DNA of 52,071 nt, from positions 1 through 52,071 of the forward strand of contig JAFIEP010000057.1 of assembly GCA_020832495.1 (NCBI GenBank), given 5' to 3'. Both the position numbers and the translations under genes were made by a program. Shown one piece after another: positions 42,337 through 50,644 of this stretch; the first letter of the stretch is position 1; every line of letters begins with the position of its first letter. Source of the DNA: Acidimicrobiia bacterium (GTDB lineage Bacteria; Actinomycetota; Acidimicrobiia; Acidimicrobiales; Acidimicrobilacustridaceae). The notes under the pieces are model-generated. The model was not told the DNA's origin, did no database searches, and worked only from the letters and a program-made list of their open reading frames with translations.

Positions 42337-43478
42337 CGGCTGCCTTCCGCAGTGCGTTCGAGGAGCCACGGTCCGACGGCGCCGACGTCCCTGGCGGCGA
42401 GGTCGGTGCGTACCGCCTCGCGGTCGGCGCTGTGGCCGAGCCGGGCGGTATCGGCGAGTTCCATGACGGCCTCGGCCATGGCCACCACGTCCAGGTACGG
42501 CACCACACGGCCCTCGATCGTTCGGCCCACCTCCCGCGCCGTGCGGTGTGTCTCGAAACACACCACGGGGAGCCCCTGGCGCACGGCCTCCTGCGCCAGC
42601 CACACCACCTCGTCGTCGGGCGCGGTGAGTGCCAACACCTGGGCCTGTGCGAGGCGCTCGGCCACCTCCCTGTGGGAGGTGGGGATCCTGAGGCGTTCGA
42701 GGACACCCAGGGTGCGCAGGTCGTGCAGGAGCGGCGCCAGGTGGTCCTGCTGCTCGACCTCGGCCCACACCATCTCGGGTGCCAACGTGGGGCGGACGGC
42801 CAGTAGCGCCTGCACGAGCCGGGCGGCGTGGTCACTGCGGAACCAGGTGTTCCCCAGGAGTGCGAGGGCCAGTTCGTCGGGGTCGGTCGGGCGGTTGCGG
42901 GCCTCCCAACTGGCCAGGTCGACCAGCTCACCGACCACCGTGGCCTGGGCCGGGTCGATGCCCCACGCCTCGGCGGCCCACTCGAGGGTTGTCTGGTCTG
43001 CGGCCAACCACACGTCGGTGGCGTCGACGAGTTGGTGTACCCGCTCGGGTGGTAGTGGCGGGTCGGCCTGGCGGTCGTCGGCATGCAGATGAGTCACGAC
43101 GGTGCGGTCGCCAGCGGGTAGGTAGCGCAGCGCCACCGCGCAGGCGGCCCCGTTGAGGTACACCACGCCCGATCGGGGGACTGTGGCCAGCGTGGAGCGC
43201 ACTGCCCGTGCCGTGAGGATGCCGGCAGGGCGCTCGGCTCCCATCCGCCGGAGCAGCTGCGGTAGCCGGGCCCGGTGGTCGCCGGCGACATCGTGGAACG
43301 TTGCCGATTCGAAGGGAGTCGTACTCGTCCACCCTGGCAGCCACAACACGGTGTGCAGGTCCACGTCGGAGCGCTCGGCCAACCATGTCACGAGCGACGT
43401 CGCGCTACGGGTGGCCGGACTGTCGTCGGCCGCCAGGTTCACCACGGTCCACGGCAGGTCGGCGCCACTCGTCGTCAT
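42333..43478 (-). CDS. GT-B-like glycosyltransferase, divergent
   Basis: A 381-residue protein with GT-B character but weak motifs. Its C-terminal half has QVLALTAPDDEVVWLAQEAVRQGLPVVCFE, cut here to the idea of an acidic pair, plus a VVPYLDVVAMAEAV helix shared with the neighbouring GT (VPYLDVEAMAAAV). The canonical donor-binding Glu pair is degenerate, so it may be an inactive partner or use another donor mode. ATG 43478 follows the upstream stop by one base, and the end overlaps the next gene by four bases. Confidence 0.7.
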   Translation of the reverse strand: MTTSGADLPWTVVNLAADDSPATRSATSLVTWLAERSDVDLHTVLWLPGWTSTTPFESATFHDVAGDHRARLPQLLRRMGAERPAGILTARAVRSTLATVPRSGVVYLNGAACAVALRYLPAGDRTVVTHLHADDRQADPPLPPERVHQLVDATDVWLAADQTTLEWAAEAWGIDPAQATVVGELVDLASWEARNRPTDPDELALALLGNTWFRSDHAARLVQALLAVRPTLAPEMVWAEVEQQDHLAPLLHDLRTLGVLERLRIPTSHREVAERLAQAQVLALTAPDDEVVWLAQEAVRQGLPVVCFETHRTAREVGRTIEGRVVPYLDVVAMAEAVMELADTARLGHSADREAVRTDLAARDVGAVGPWLLERTAEGSR

Positions 43479-43479
43479 C

Positions 43480-44682
43480 TCACAACCACCGCCGGATCGA
43501 CGACCAGACACCGGGAGCGACTACCGACACGTCGTGCTGGGCGAGCGTCAACTCCCGCCCTCGGGCCCCCATGGTGGTTCGCCGTTGCTCGTTCCGGAGC
43601 AGCTCGATTACCTGGTGGGCCAGTCCGGCCACATCGGGGTAGGCCATCACTTCGCCGCAGCCCTGTCGCAGCAACTCGGCGATGCCCCCGGTGTCGAAGG
43701 CCACGATCGGGATCCCGCTCGCGGCAGCCTCGATGCACACGAGAGGGAAAGGGTCCTCGCGCGACGGCATGACGAACACGTCCATCAGGGCGAACCAGGT
43801 GGCTGGATCAGTCTGTGGTCCGACGAACTGCACCGTCCCCTGCAGACCCAGGTCCGCAGCCCGGGCCGACGCGCAGGCGATGCCAGCCTCGTCCCCGCCG
43901 ACCCACACGAACGTGACCGGACGCGACGTGTCGGCGCGGTGGACGTGCCAGGCCATCTGTAGGAACAGGTCGGTGCCCTTACGGAACTCGACGGTGCCAC
44001 ACGCTCCGACCACGAAGCAGTCGGGATCGAGGCCCTTCGATCGACGGGCAGCTCGGCGGTGCTCGGCGTGTTGCAACCCGCTCGTGGCCTCGTGGATGGC
44101 CACCACGTCCACCATCTCGGCGTGGTGCTCGATGACGTCTGGATCCACGGCGTGCTGCTCGACGAGGTAGCGGGTGACGGCGTCGGCCACCGAGTACACG
44201 CGGGTGGCTCCGGTGGTGAACAGTGTTCGGTCCGCGGGACCGAGGCGATGCACCAAGCCGATTTCCAACTCGTGGGAGTGGCACAGATGGACACGTTCGC
44301 CGGGGGGCAGGGCGCGGGCCAGTTCGATTCCGGGAGCTCCGTTGACATACAGCACCTGTGCGCCTGCGAATGGGGCCATCATCTCGCGCAGCGCCGCGTG
44401 GCGGCGAGCGGCCCACCATGCCGGCCCGTCGATCTCGCCGGAGAGGATCTGTTGTCGCACGTCGTCGGGAAGCTCCTCGGTGAGGGGTTCGAACACGGTC
44501 ACCGGCGCCAGCGCCCGGAGGTCGTCCAGCAGGTCCCCGCCGGCAAGCAGTGCCACGTCTACGTCGACGGCCACCCCAGCGGCAGGTCCGTGCTCGCGGA
44601 GCCACCGCAGCAGGTTGCGGAGATAGATGGGCGGGCCGGTGTGATCGGCGGCATGGCCGACGACGAGGAGGGGCCGGCTCAC
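43480..44682 (-). CDS. family 4-type glycosyltransferase
   Basis: A 400-residue GT-B enzyme. It opens RPLLVVGHAADHTGPPIYL (acceptor loop). Later come FVVGACGTVEFRKGTDLF and SREDPFPLVCIEA, the donor-site acidic motif. The strong match of these blocks with the 41110-42336 product shows that the two genes arose by duplication. GTG 44682 overlaps the upstream gene by four bases (GTGA). Confidence 0.9.
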   Translation of the reverse strand: MSRPLLVVGHAADHTGPPIYLRNLLRWLREHGPAAGVAVDVDVALLAGGDLLDDLRALAPVTVFEPLTEELPDDVRQQILSGEIDGPAWWAARRHAALREMMAPFAGAQVLYVNGAPGIELARALPPGERVHLCHSHELEIGLVHRLGPADRTLFTTGATRVYSVADAVTRYLVEQHAVDPDVIEHHAEMVDVVAIHEATSGLQHAEHRRAARRSKGLDPDCFVVGACGTVEFRKGTDLFLQMAWHVHRADTSRPVTFVWVGGDEAGIACASARAADLGLQGTVQFVGPQTDPATWFALMDVFVMPSREDPFPLVCIEAAASGIPIVAFDTGGIAELLRQGCGEVMAYPDVAGLAHQVIELLRNEQRRTTMGARGRELTLAQHDVSVVAPGVWSSIRRWL

Positions 44683-45830
44683 GGGAGTGGCACCCGCACC
44701 GGTGCCACGCGCTCGGCGTCGACGGTGACGAACGACCAGACGGCGGAGCGCGCCCGGTGGCGGGCGCGCTCGGTGGCCAGCATGGCCCACACGCTGCGGG
44801 CCATGCTGGCCACGTCCCCCGCCGCCACCACCGTCCCACCCCAGCGAGCGACGTCGTCGGCATACGGGTGGCCTTCCCAGCAGGCCAGAGGTGTGGCCTG
44901 GCGAGCTGCGACCTCGGCGAATCCGTCCGGGAGTCCCTCGACAGCGGCCGTCGGGAGCACGAGCACGTCGGCGATGTCAACCGCCTCCTCCCAGGTTGGG
45001 CTGGCCTCCATGACCTGGACGTTCTCGAGGTCCATGTGGTCGATGTCGTAGCGAAGCGGCCACTCGGGGTCGCCGCTGGCTGGCATGCCGTACCAGACCA
45101 GCAACGCCCCGCTCGGCCCACCCAGCCGCTGCACCTCCCAGGCGAGCGCCAGGGTGGTGTCTGGTAGCGCGGCCCAGCCAGGCACCGGGGGCATGAGCAC
45201 GACGGGTCGGTCGGCGGGTACGCCGGCTGCGGTGCGTGCCCGGCGGCGCTCGGCCGAGGAGGCAGGTGGTGCAGGTACCGCCGACGCCAACTCGGGGGCA
45301 GGTTCGATGCGTGCCGGGTCTGCTCCCGCGGCCAGCAGCGGTTCCACCACGGCATCGTCGGCCACCAGGAAGCGGTCGGTGCGCGCCACGAACTGCCGAC
45401 GTTCCCGTAGGGGTAGACCGGCCACGCTGAAGTCCCACGGATGGATGAAGGCGGTGACGGGGCCGTCGAAGGACCGCACATAGTCGAGGAGCGGGCTGCC
45501 CAGTGCGCCGTGCAGGTGGACGGCGTCGGGCCGGTCGATCCATTGGGCTCGGCGCCTGACCCGCAGGTCGTGGACCTTCCGGGCCACGGCCGGACTGACC
45601 CGGCGGATGGCCGATTGGGCCAGCGCCGGGGCTGAACGTGGCGGGAGGGGCTGCATTCGTTGTACCTCTGCTACCGCCGCCAGCGCCGCGTTGACCGGTC
45701 CGTCGGCGAAGGTGGCCACCTGGGTCTGTACCTCGAGGGCCCGCAAGGAGGTGAGGAACTCGACCAGGTGCTGCCGTGGCCTGGTCATCTCGGCGGTCTC
45801 GCCGATGCCCACCAACAGACGTCGTGTCAT
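44679..45830 (-). CDS. GT-B glycosyltransferase heading the minus-strand operon
   Basis: A 383-residue protein. It opens TRRLLVGIGETAEMTRPRQH. A later VLVLPTAAVEGLPDGFAEVAA segment has the E(x)7E spacing of family 4 transferases. ATG 45830 is chosen because an upstream in-frame start (45896) would lie above the likely TACTGT -10 box. It heads a run of five glycosyltransferase-related domains in four further genes, all with overlaps or a single-base gap, implying one transcript and coordinated assembly of an oligosaccharide. Confidence 0.8.
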   Translation of the reverse strand: MTRRLLVGIGETAEMTRPRQHLVEFLTSLRALEVQTQVATFADGPVNAALAAVAEVQRMQPLPPRSAPALAQSAIRRVSPAVARKVHDLRVRRRAQWIDRPDAVHLHGALGSPLLDYVRSFDGPVTAFIHPWDFSVAGLPLRERRQFVARTDRFLVADDAVVEPLLAAGADPARIEPAPELASAVPAPPASSAERRRARTAAGVPADRPVVLMPPVPGWAALPDTTLALAWEVQRLGGPSGALLVWYGMPASGDPEWPLRYDIDHMDLENVQVMEASPTWEEAVDIADVLVLPTAAVEGLPDGFAEVAARQATPLACWEGHPYADDVARWGGTVVAAGDVASMARSVWAMLATERARHRARSAVWSFVTVDAERVAPVRVPLP

Positions 45831-45868
45831 TGCCGTGTCGTGCCCCTGCAGAGTGAGATCGGACCCTG

Positions 45869-45874
45869 ACAGTA
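45869..45874 (-). promoter_or_regulatory. possible -10 box for the glycosyltransferase operon
   Basis: Minus-strand TACTGT predicts a start near 45862 and a leader of about 32 bases containing AGGGGC. Confidence 0.4.
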
Positions 45875-45923
45875 GCCAACGGTGGGGTCGTGCCACGGCC
45901 TCCCTCGCCAGTTGCTCGACCGC

Positions 45924-46544
45924 TCAGGGGTGGCCACTGGTGGCCTCGCACAGTGCCGTGATGCCCTCGGTCCACGCCCGGCGGATCTGGGTGGTGCTGC
46001 GCTGGTGCGTGTGGCCCAGCAGGTCCCACGCCTCGAAGGAAGTCATGGAGTCGATGAGGGCAACGCGGTCGTCTCGGCGGGCGGTGCTCAGGTCGGCCAG
46101 TTCGGGAGCGAAGTGGGTGCGGACCTGATCGGCGAGGGTGCGGCGCGTCTCGGCCAGACCCTCGGCCACACGAGGGAACTCGAGGGCTCGGACCCGCGCC
46201 ATGCGGGCGGGTCCGGCAATGGTGGAGAACAGCGTCAGGCGGGCATCCACGAAGCGCCGCACCCGTTGGGGGAACCGACCCTCCCCGATCTCGGGGACCT
46301 CGAAGAGGTGAGCATAGGTGGCGAAGAAACGACCGAGGGCGTGCTCGATGAGGTCGTCGATGGAGTTGAAGTAGCGGTACACCGAGGCCACCGACACGCC
46401 GGCCCGCTCGGCGATCTGCTCGATGGTGGGTGGGAGGTGGCCCTCGCCGTAGAGGGCGATCATGGCGTCGGTGACCGCGGCACGGCCCCGCTGGCGGCGA
46501 GCCCGGCGGCCGTCGGTTGTCTCGGGCATGGTCACCGTGTCCAC
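45924..46544 (-). CDS. TetR-family transcriptional regulator
   Basis: A 206-residue protein. The N-terminal helix-turn-helix is IEQIAERAGVSVASVYRYF (about residues 44-62), preceded by a basic RRARRQRGRAAV stretch. The C-terminal domain is all-helical and variable, as expected for ligand binding. GTG 46544 is supported by a leaderless TACGCT box six bases upstream. ATG 46529 is an alternative. It is divergent from the dehalogenase operon with a palindrome between them, so it probably represses that operon until a substrate or product binds. Confidence 0.92.
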   Translation of the reverse strand: MDTVTMPETTDGRRARRQRGRAAVTDAMIALYGEGHLPPTIEQIAERAGVSVASVYRYFNSIDDLIEHALGRFFATYAHLFEVPEIGEGRFPQRVRRFVDARLTLFSTIAGPARMARVRALEFPRVAEGLAETRRTLADQVRTHFAPELADLSTARRDDRVALIDSMTSFEAWDLLGHTHQRSTTQIRRAWTEGITALCEATSGHP

Positions 46545-46550
46545 GACGGG

Positions 46551-46556
46551 AGCGTA
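46551..46556 (-). promoter_or_regulatory. -10 box, leaderless, for the TetR gene
   Basis: Minus-strand TACGCT, six bases, then GTG 46544. It is the same hexamer as the esterase promoter at 2202. Confidence 0.5.
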
Positions 46557-46596
46557 CCACTAAGGACAATATTATGAGATGTGGACTCGCAAAAGA

Positions 46597-46619
46597 TATT
46601 GACAACAAGAGTGTCAATA
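46597..46619. promoter_or_regulatory. perfect inverted repeat, likely TetR operator
   Basis: TATTGACA (46597-46604), seven bases, TGTCAATA (46612-46619). Two perfect 8-bp arms in an AT-rich patch of a very GC-rich chromosome are unlikely by chance. The right arm overlaps the candidate -10 of the dehalogenase gene, a good position for repression. A weaker half-like stretch with AATATT lies near 46564-46573 toward the TetR promoter. Confidence 0.7.
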
Positions 46620-46623
46620 GGGT
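46618..46623 (+). promoter_or_regulatory. possible -10 box for the dehalogenase operon
   Basis: TAGGGT, twelve bases before ATG 46636, so the leader would be about six bases. It shares two bases with the right arm of the inverted repeat. Confidence 0.4.
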
Positions 46624-46635
46624 CAACTGGTCACC

Positions 46636-47544
46636 ATGCAGACCGTTCGCACTCCCGACGACCGCTTCGAGAACCTTCCCGGCTATCCATTCGCTCCGCA
46701 CTATGCCGAGGTCCCCGACGGCGACGGTGGCACGCTGCGGGTCCACTACCTCGACGAAGGTCCTCCCGACGCGGCGCCCGTACTCCTCCTGCACGGCGAG
46801 CCGACGTGGAGCTACCTCTACCGGCACATGGTGCCGGTGCTGGTCGATGCCGGTCACCGGGTGATCGTCCCCGACCTGGTGGGCTTCGGTCGCAGCGACA
46901 AGCCGACCGAGACGTCGGACTACACCTACGCCCGCCACGTGCAGTGGATGACGTCGCTGATCTTCGACGAGCTCGACCTGCGTGACCTCACCGCCTTTTA
47001 CCAGGACTGGGGTGGGCTCATCGGGTTGCGGCTGGTGGCCGCCGAGCCCGACCGCTTCGCCCGGGTGGCCGTGGGGAACACCGGGTTGCCCACCGGCCAC
47101 GGAAAGCCCAGCGAGGCGTTCCTGGCCTGGCAGACGTTCTCCCAGGAGACCGAGGAGTTCCCGGTGGGGTTCATCTGCAACGGCGGTTCCACCACCGACC
47201 TGCCGGCCGAGGTGATCGCCGCCTACGACGCGCCGTTCCCCGACGATACCTACAAGGCGGGTGCCCGCATCTTCCCGGCGTTGGTGCCCACCAGCACCGA
47301 CGATCCGGCCAGCGCCGACAACGTGGCCGCCTGGGAGGTGCTCGAGCAGTTCGAGCGGCCGTTCCTGGTGTGCTTCAGCGACGGTGACCCCATCACCAAA
47401 GGGGGCGACGCCATCTTCCGGGCCAAGGTGCCGGGTGCGGCGGGGGTCTCGCACACCACCATCGAGGGCGGCGGACACTTCCTGCAGGAGGATCGTGGTC
47501 CCGAGCTGGCCCGGGTGCTGGTCGACTTCATGGCCGCCACATGA
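46636..47544 (+). CDS. haloalkane dehalogenase, subfamily I
   Basis: A 302-residue alpha/beta hydrolase that splits carbon-halogen bonds to give an alcohol and halide. The full catalytic set of subfamily I is visible: nucleophile D124 in QDWGG, halide-binding W125 and W165 (FLAW), acid D251 in SDGDPIT, and base H281 in GGGHFLQED. HGEPTWSYLYR (53-63) supplies the oxyanion hole. D124/W125 have the same numbers as in Xanthobacter DhlA. The natural substrate is not predictable, and some family members act on other compounds. It is the first gene of a four-gene operon. The ATGA end overlaps the SRPBCC gene. Confidence 0.93.
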   Translation: MQTVRTPDDRFENLPGYPFAPHYAEVPDGDGGTLRVHYLDEGPPDAAPVLLLHGEPTWSYLYRHMVPVLVDAGHRVIVPDLVGFGRSDKPTETSDYTYARHVQWMTSLIFDELDLRDLTAFYQDWGGLIGLRLVAAEPDRFARVAVGNTGLPTGHGKPSEAFLAWQTFSQETEEFPVGFICNGGSTTDLPAEVIAAYDAPFPDDTYKAGARIFPALVPTSTDDPASADNVAAWEVLEQFERPFLVCFSDGDPITKGGDAIFRAKVPGAAGVSHTTIEGGGHFLQEDRGPELARVLVDFMAAT

Positions 47545-48008
47545 CCCGTACCGTCGAGCAGCAGCGCACGGTCGGTGTGCCCATCGGCGACGTCTTCGAC
47601 GCCCTCGGTGACCTGGCCGCCATCAGCACGTGGGGCCCGGACATCGACCATGCCTGGGTGTGTACCGAGGCGCAACGCGGCGTGGGTGCGGTGCGCCGGG
47701 TGCAGACCGGGCGGATGGTCGTGCTCGAGGAGATCGTGCGCTGGGAGCCGCCCCACGTGCTCGGCTACCGCATCGACGGTCTCCCCAAGGTGGTGCGCTC
47801 GGTGCACACCACCTGGACGCTGACCCCCACCTCCGCTGCCGGCGGCGATGCCACCACGGTGTCGGTCGTCACCGACATCGACTGTGGCCCGCGGCCACCG
47901 CAGCAACTGATCGCCCGTCTACTGGCCCGGAAGTTCACTTCGGTGAACGCCGGGCTGCTCGAAGGCTTCGCCACGTTCGTCACCTCCCAACATCGGAGCA
48001 GCACATGA
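47541..48008 (+). CDS. SRPBCC (polyketide cyclase/START-like) protein
   Basis: A 155-residue protein of the helix-grip fold. Diagnostic parts are the VEQQRTVGVPIGDVFDALGDLAAISTW start with the conserved Trp, the GLPKVVRSVHTTWTLTP strands, and the long C-terminal helix. These proteins bind hydrophobic ligands in a deep pocket. Some are cyclases or hydrolases, others only carriers. In this operon it may bind the substrate or a product. Both ends overlap neighbours by four bases. Confidence 0.85.
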   Translation: MTRTVEQQRTVGVPIGDVFDALGDLAAISTWGPDIDHAWVCTEAQRGVGAVRRVQTGRMVVLEEIVRWEPPHVLGYRIDGLPKVVRSVHTTWTLTPTSAAGGDATTVSVVTDIDCGPRPPQQLIARLLARKFTSVNAGLLEGFATFVTSQHRSST

Positions 48009-50644
48009 CCACCCGACCCGACGTCGTGCTCCTGCTCACCGACGAGGAACGCGCCGCGCCGTCCTACGAATCCGACGCGCTCACCGCCTGGCGGCACGAG
48101 GTACTCGCCGGTCGCCGCTGGTTCACCGAGCACGGCACCACCTTTGCGCGCCACTACACAGCCAGCCTGGCCTGTGTGCCCAGCCGCCCGTCGCTGCTGA
48201 CCGGTCACTACCCCGACGTGCACGGGCTCAGCCAGACCAACGGGCTGGGCAAGGCCGACGACGACAGCCGCATGCGGTGGCTGCGTCCCGGGGAGGTGCC
48301 CACCGTCGGTCACTTCTTCCGCGCCGCGGGCTACGACACCCACTACGACGGCAAGTGGCACGTCACCCACGCAGACCTCGTCGACCCGGCCACCGGCGGC
48401 TCGTTGGCCACCAACGACGACGACGGCACCGTCGATCCCGCGGCGGTGAAGGCGTATCTCGACGCCGACCCGCTCGACGAGTTCGGCTTCTCCGGCTGGG
48501 TGGGACCCGAACCCCACGGCGCCAAGCTGTCCGACGCCGGTATCCGGCGCGACCCGCTCATTGCGGATCGGGTGGTGGCCTGGCTCGAGGACCGCTACGC
48601 CCGTCGACGGGCCGGTGACCCAGAGGCCATGCGACCGTTCCTGCTGGTGGCCAGCTTCGTCAACCCTCACGACATCGTGCTGTTTCCGCTCTGGTTGCGC
48701 ACCGGCAAGCTGCCCCCGGCCTCGCCGGCCGATCCGCCCCGGGTGCCCCCGTCGCCCACCGACAGTGAGGACCTGGCCACCAAGCCCGCTGCGCAGGTCG
48801 CCTACCGCGACGCCTACTACTCGGCCTACGGCCCCGCCCCGGCCGTGGAACGGATCTACGCCAAGGGTGCGCAGCGCTACCGCGACCTCTACTACCGCCT
48901 GCACGCCGAGGTGGACGGCCCCCTCGACCGGGTACGGCGCGCCGTCACCGAGGGAGGTTCTGAGCACGCCGTGGTGGTGCGTACCGCCGACCACGGCGAC
49001 CTGCTGGGATCACATGGTGGCCTGCACCAGAAATGGTTCACCCTCTACGACGAGGCCACCCGCGTGCCCATGCAGATCGTGCGGGTGGTGAACGGCGAGG
49101 TGCAGCCCAGCCCGCACACGGTCGCCGATGTGCCCACATCGCACGTCGACGTCGTGCCCACCCTGCTGGGGGCGGCGGGCATCGACGAGGGCGACGTGGC
49201 TGCCGAGTTGGCGTCGGACTTCACCGAGGTGCACCCGCTGCCCGGTCGGGACCTGCTGCCCCTCGTCGACGGCGGCGTCGCTGCCGGTGACCGCCACCGG
49301 GCGGTGTACCTGATGACGCGCGACAACATGATGGAAGGCGACTCGCTGGCCTCGGGTGTGGCTCGCCGGCTGGGTCGCCTGGCGCCCATGGCCTCGCCGC
49401 CGGTGCCGCTGCGCATTGCGGTGCCCGCCCACGTGGGCAACACCTTCGAAGCCATCGTCAGTCGAGTCGACGACAACGATGCGCCGGGCGCCGGTGGACA
49501 CCTCTACAAGCTGGTGCGCACCTCCGACGACCCGGCCGTCTGGACCGAACCGAACGTGCGCCACCTGGCCGCCTCGGGTCCTGCCGGGCTGTCGTGGCGC
49601 TCGACGCCGCTGGTGGACGAGTGGGAGCTGTACGACCTCGACGACGATCCGATCGAGGCCCACAATCTGGCGCACGGCGCCGAGGCGACGCCGCTGCTCG
49701 ACCATCTCCGGCAACGCCTGGTCGACGAGCGCTCGAGCGTCGTGCCCGAGCGGAACGTGCCCTGGCCGTGCGCCCGCCGGCATCCGATCGGCGGCCCCGA
49801 GCGCAAGGCGCCACCGCCGCCGGCGCGGTTGGCTCGAGCGTTGTTGCGTCGCATGGGCATGCACCCCCATGACCCGGTGCGCAGCGACGTGGAGCTGCCC
49901 GGCCGCCGGGCGCTGGTGGTGTGCACGAACCACGCCGTGCTCGACGTGGGCAAGGCGACCGGGGTGTTCGCCTCGGAACTGACCGTTCCGTACTATGCCT
50001 TCCGCGACGCCGGGATGACCGTCGACGTGGCCAGCCCCCTCGGTGGGGTGGTGCCCATCGATCCCTTGTCGTTGCGCGCTGTGCTGCGCACCGAGGCCGA
50101 CGACCGGTTCCTCATCGACGAGGTGGCCCGCACCCAGGTCACCCACTCGCTCGCCGTGGGCGATCTGGACATGGCCGACTACGACCTCGTCTACCTGGCC
50201 GGAGGCTGGGGTGCTTCGTTCGACCTGGGCGACTCGGCAGCGCTGGGCGACGCCATCTCCGAGGGCTACGCCCTCGGGCGGGTCATCGGTGGCGTGTGTC
50301 ACGGACCGTTGGGCTTGATCCGGGCGGTCACCCCCGACGGTGCCCCGCTGGTCGAGGGACGACGCATCAGCGCCGTGACCGACAAGCAGGTGCGCGAGCT
50401 GGGTATCACCTCCACACCCCGCCACCCCGAGACCGAGTTGCGGCGTCTGGGTGCCCGCTTCGAGGCGGCCACTGCCCGACGCGATCCGTTCGCCAACCAC
50501 TGGGTGGTGGACGACACGCTCGTCACCGGCCAGAACCAGAACGCCGCCCCCATGGTGGCCCGGGAGATGTTGGCGTTGGTGGCGGCTCGAGAACACGTCG
50601 CTGACGGCGAACGCGACGAGCCACTGACAGGAGCACGCTCATGA
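48005..50644 (+). CDS. FGly-type sulfatase fused to DJ-1/PfpI domain
   Basis: An 879-residue protein in one open frame. Residues 5-575 are a type I sulfatase. C57 in CVPSRPSLLTG is the residue converted to formylglycine. D13/E14 and D329/H330 (TADHGD) are metal ligands. K117/H119 (GKWH) and K343 complete the active site. It could act on sulfate, or phosphonate or phosphate, esters. Residues 580-630 are a Pro/Arg-rich linker. Residues 635-865 are a DJ-1/PfpI domain with E658 (ASELTVPYYAF) and nucleophile C765 in GGVCHGPLG. DJ-1 relatives include glyoxalase/chaperone and amidotransferase-like enzymes. No signal peptide is present, so it is cytoplasmic. The formylglycine-generating enzyme is not in the window. 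Confidence 0.9.
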   Translation: MTTRPDVVLLLTDEERAAPSYESDALTAWRHEVLAGRRWFTEHGTTFARHYTASLACVPSRPSLLTGHYPDVHGLSQTNGLGKADDDSRMRWLRPGEVPTVGHFFRAAGYDTHYDGKWHVTHADLVDPATGGSLATNDDDGTVDPAAVKAYLDADPLDEFGFSGWVGPEPHGAKLSDAGIRRDPLIADRVVAWLEDRYARRRAGDPEAMRPFLLVASFVNPHDIVLFPLWLRTGKLPPASPADPPRVPPSPTDSEDLATKPAAQVAYRDAYYSAYGPAPAVERIYAKGAQRYRDLYYRLHAEVDGPLDRVRRAVTEGGSEHAVVVRTADHGDLLGSHGGLHQKWFTLYDEATRVPMQIVRVVNGEVQPSPHTVADVPTSHVDVVPTLLGAAGIDEGDVAAELASDFTEVHPLPGRDLLPLVDGGVAAGDRHRAVYLMTRDNMMEGDSLASGVARRLGRLAPMASPPVPLRIAVPAHVGNTFEAIVSRVDDNDAPGAGGHLYKLVRTSDDPAVWTEPNVRHLAASGPAGLSWRSTPLVDEWELYDLDDDPIEAHNLAHGAEATPLLDHLRQRLVDERSSVVPERNVPWPCARRHPIGGPERKAPPPPARLARALLRRMGMHPHDPVRSDVELPGRRALVVCTNHAVLDVGKATGVFASELTVPYYAFRDAGMTVDVASPLGGVVPIDPLSLRAVLRTEADDRFLIDEVARTQVTHSLAVGDLDMADYDLVYLAGGWGASFDLGDSAALGDAISEGYALGRVIGGVCHGPLGLIRAVTPDGAPLVEGRRISAVTDKQVRELGITSTPRHPETELRRLGARFEAATARRDPFANHWVVDDTLVTGQNQNAAPMVAREMLALVAAREHVADGERDEPLTGARS

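Noticed and set aside
46599-46604. TTGACA as the -35 box of the dehalogenase promoter
   Set aside because: Only 13 bases separate it from the TAGGGT box. It is better explained as part of the left arm of the inverted repeat.
48005-50644. Sulfatase-DJ-1 fusion as an assembly frameshift artefact
   Set aside because: The frame is continuous through the linker, and both halves and the linker have the same GC-rich codon use. Read-level proof is still outside what I can see.
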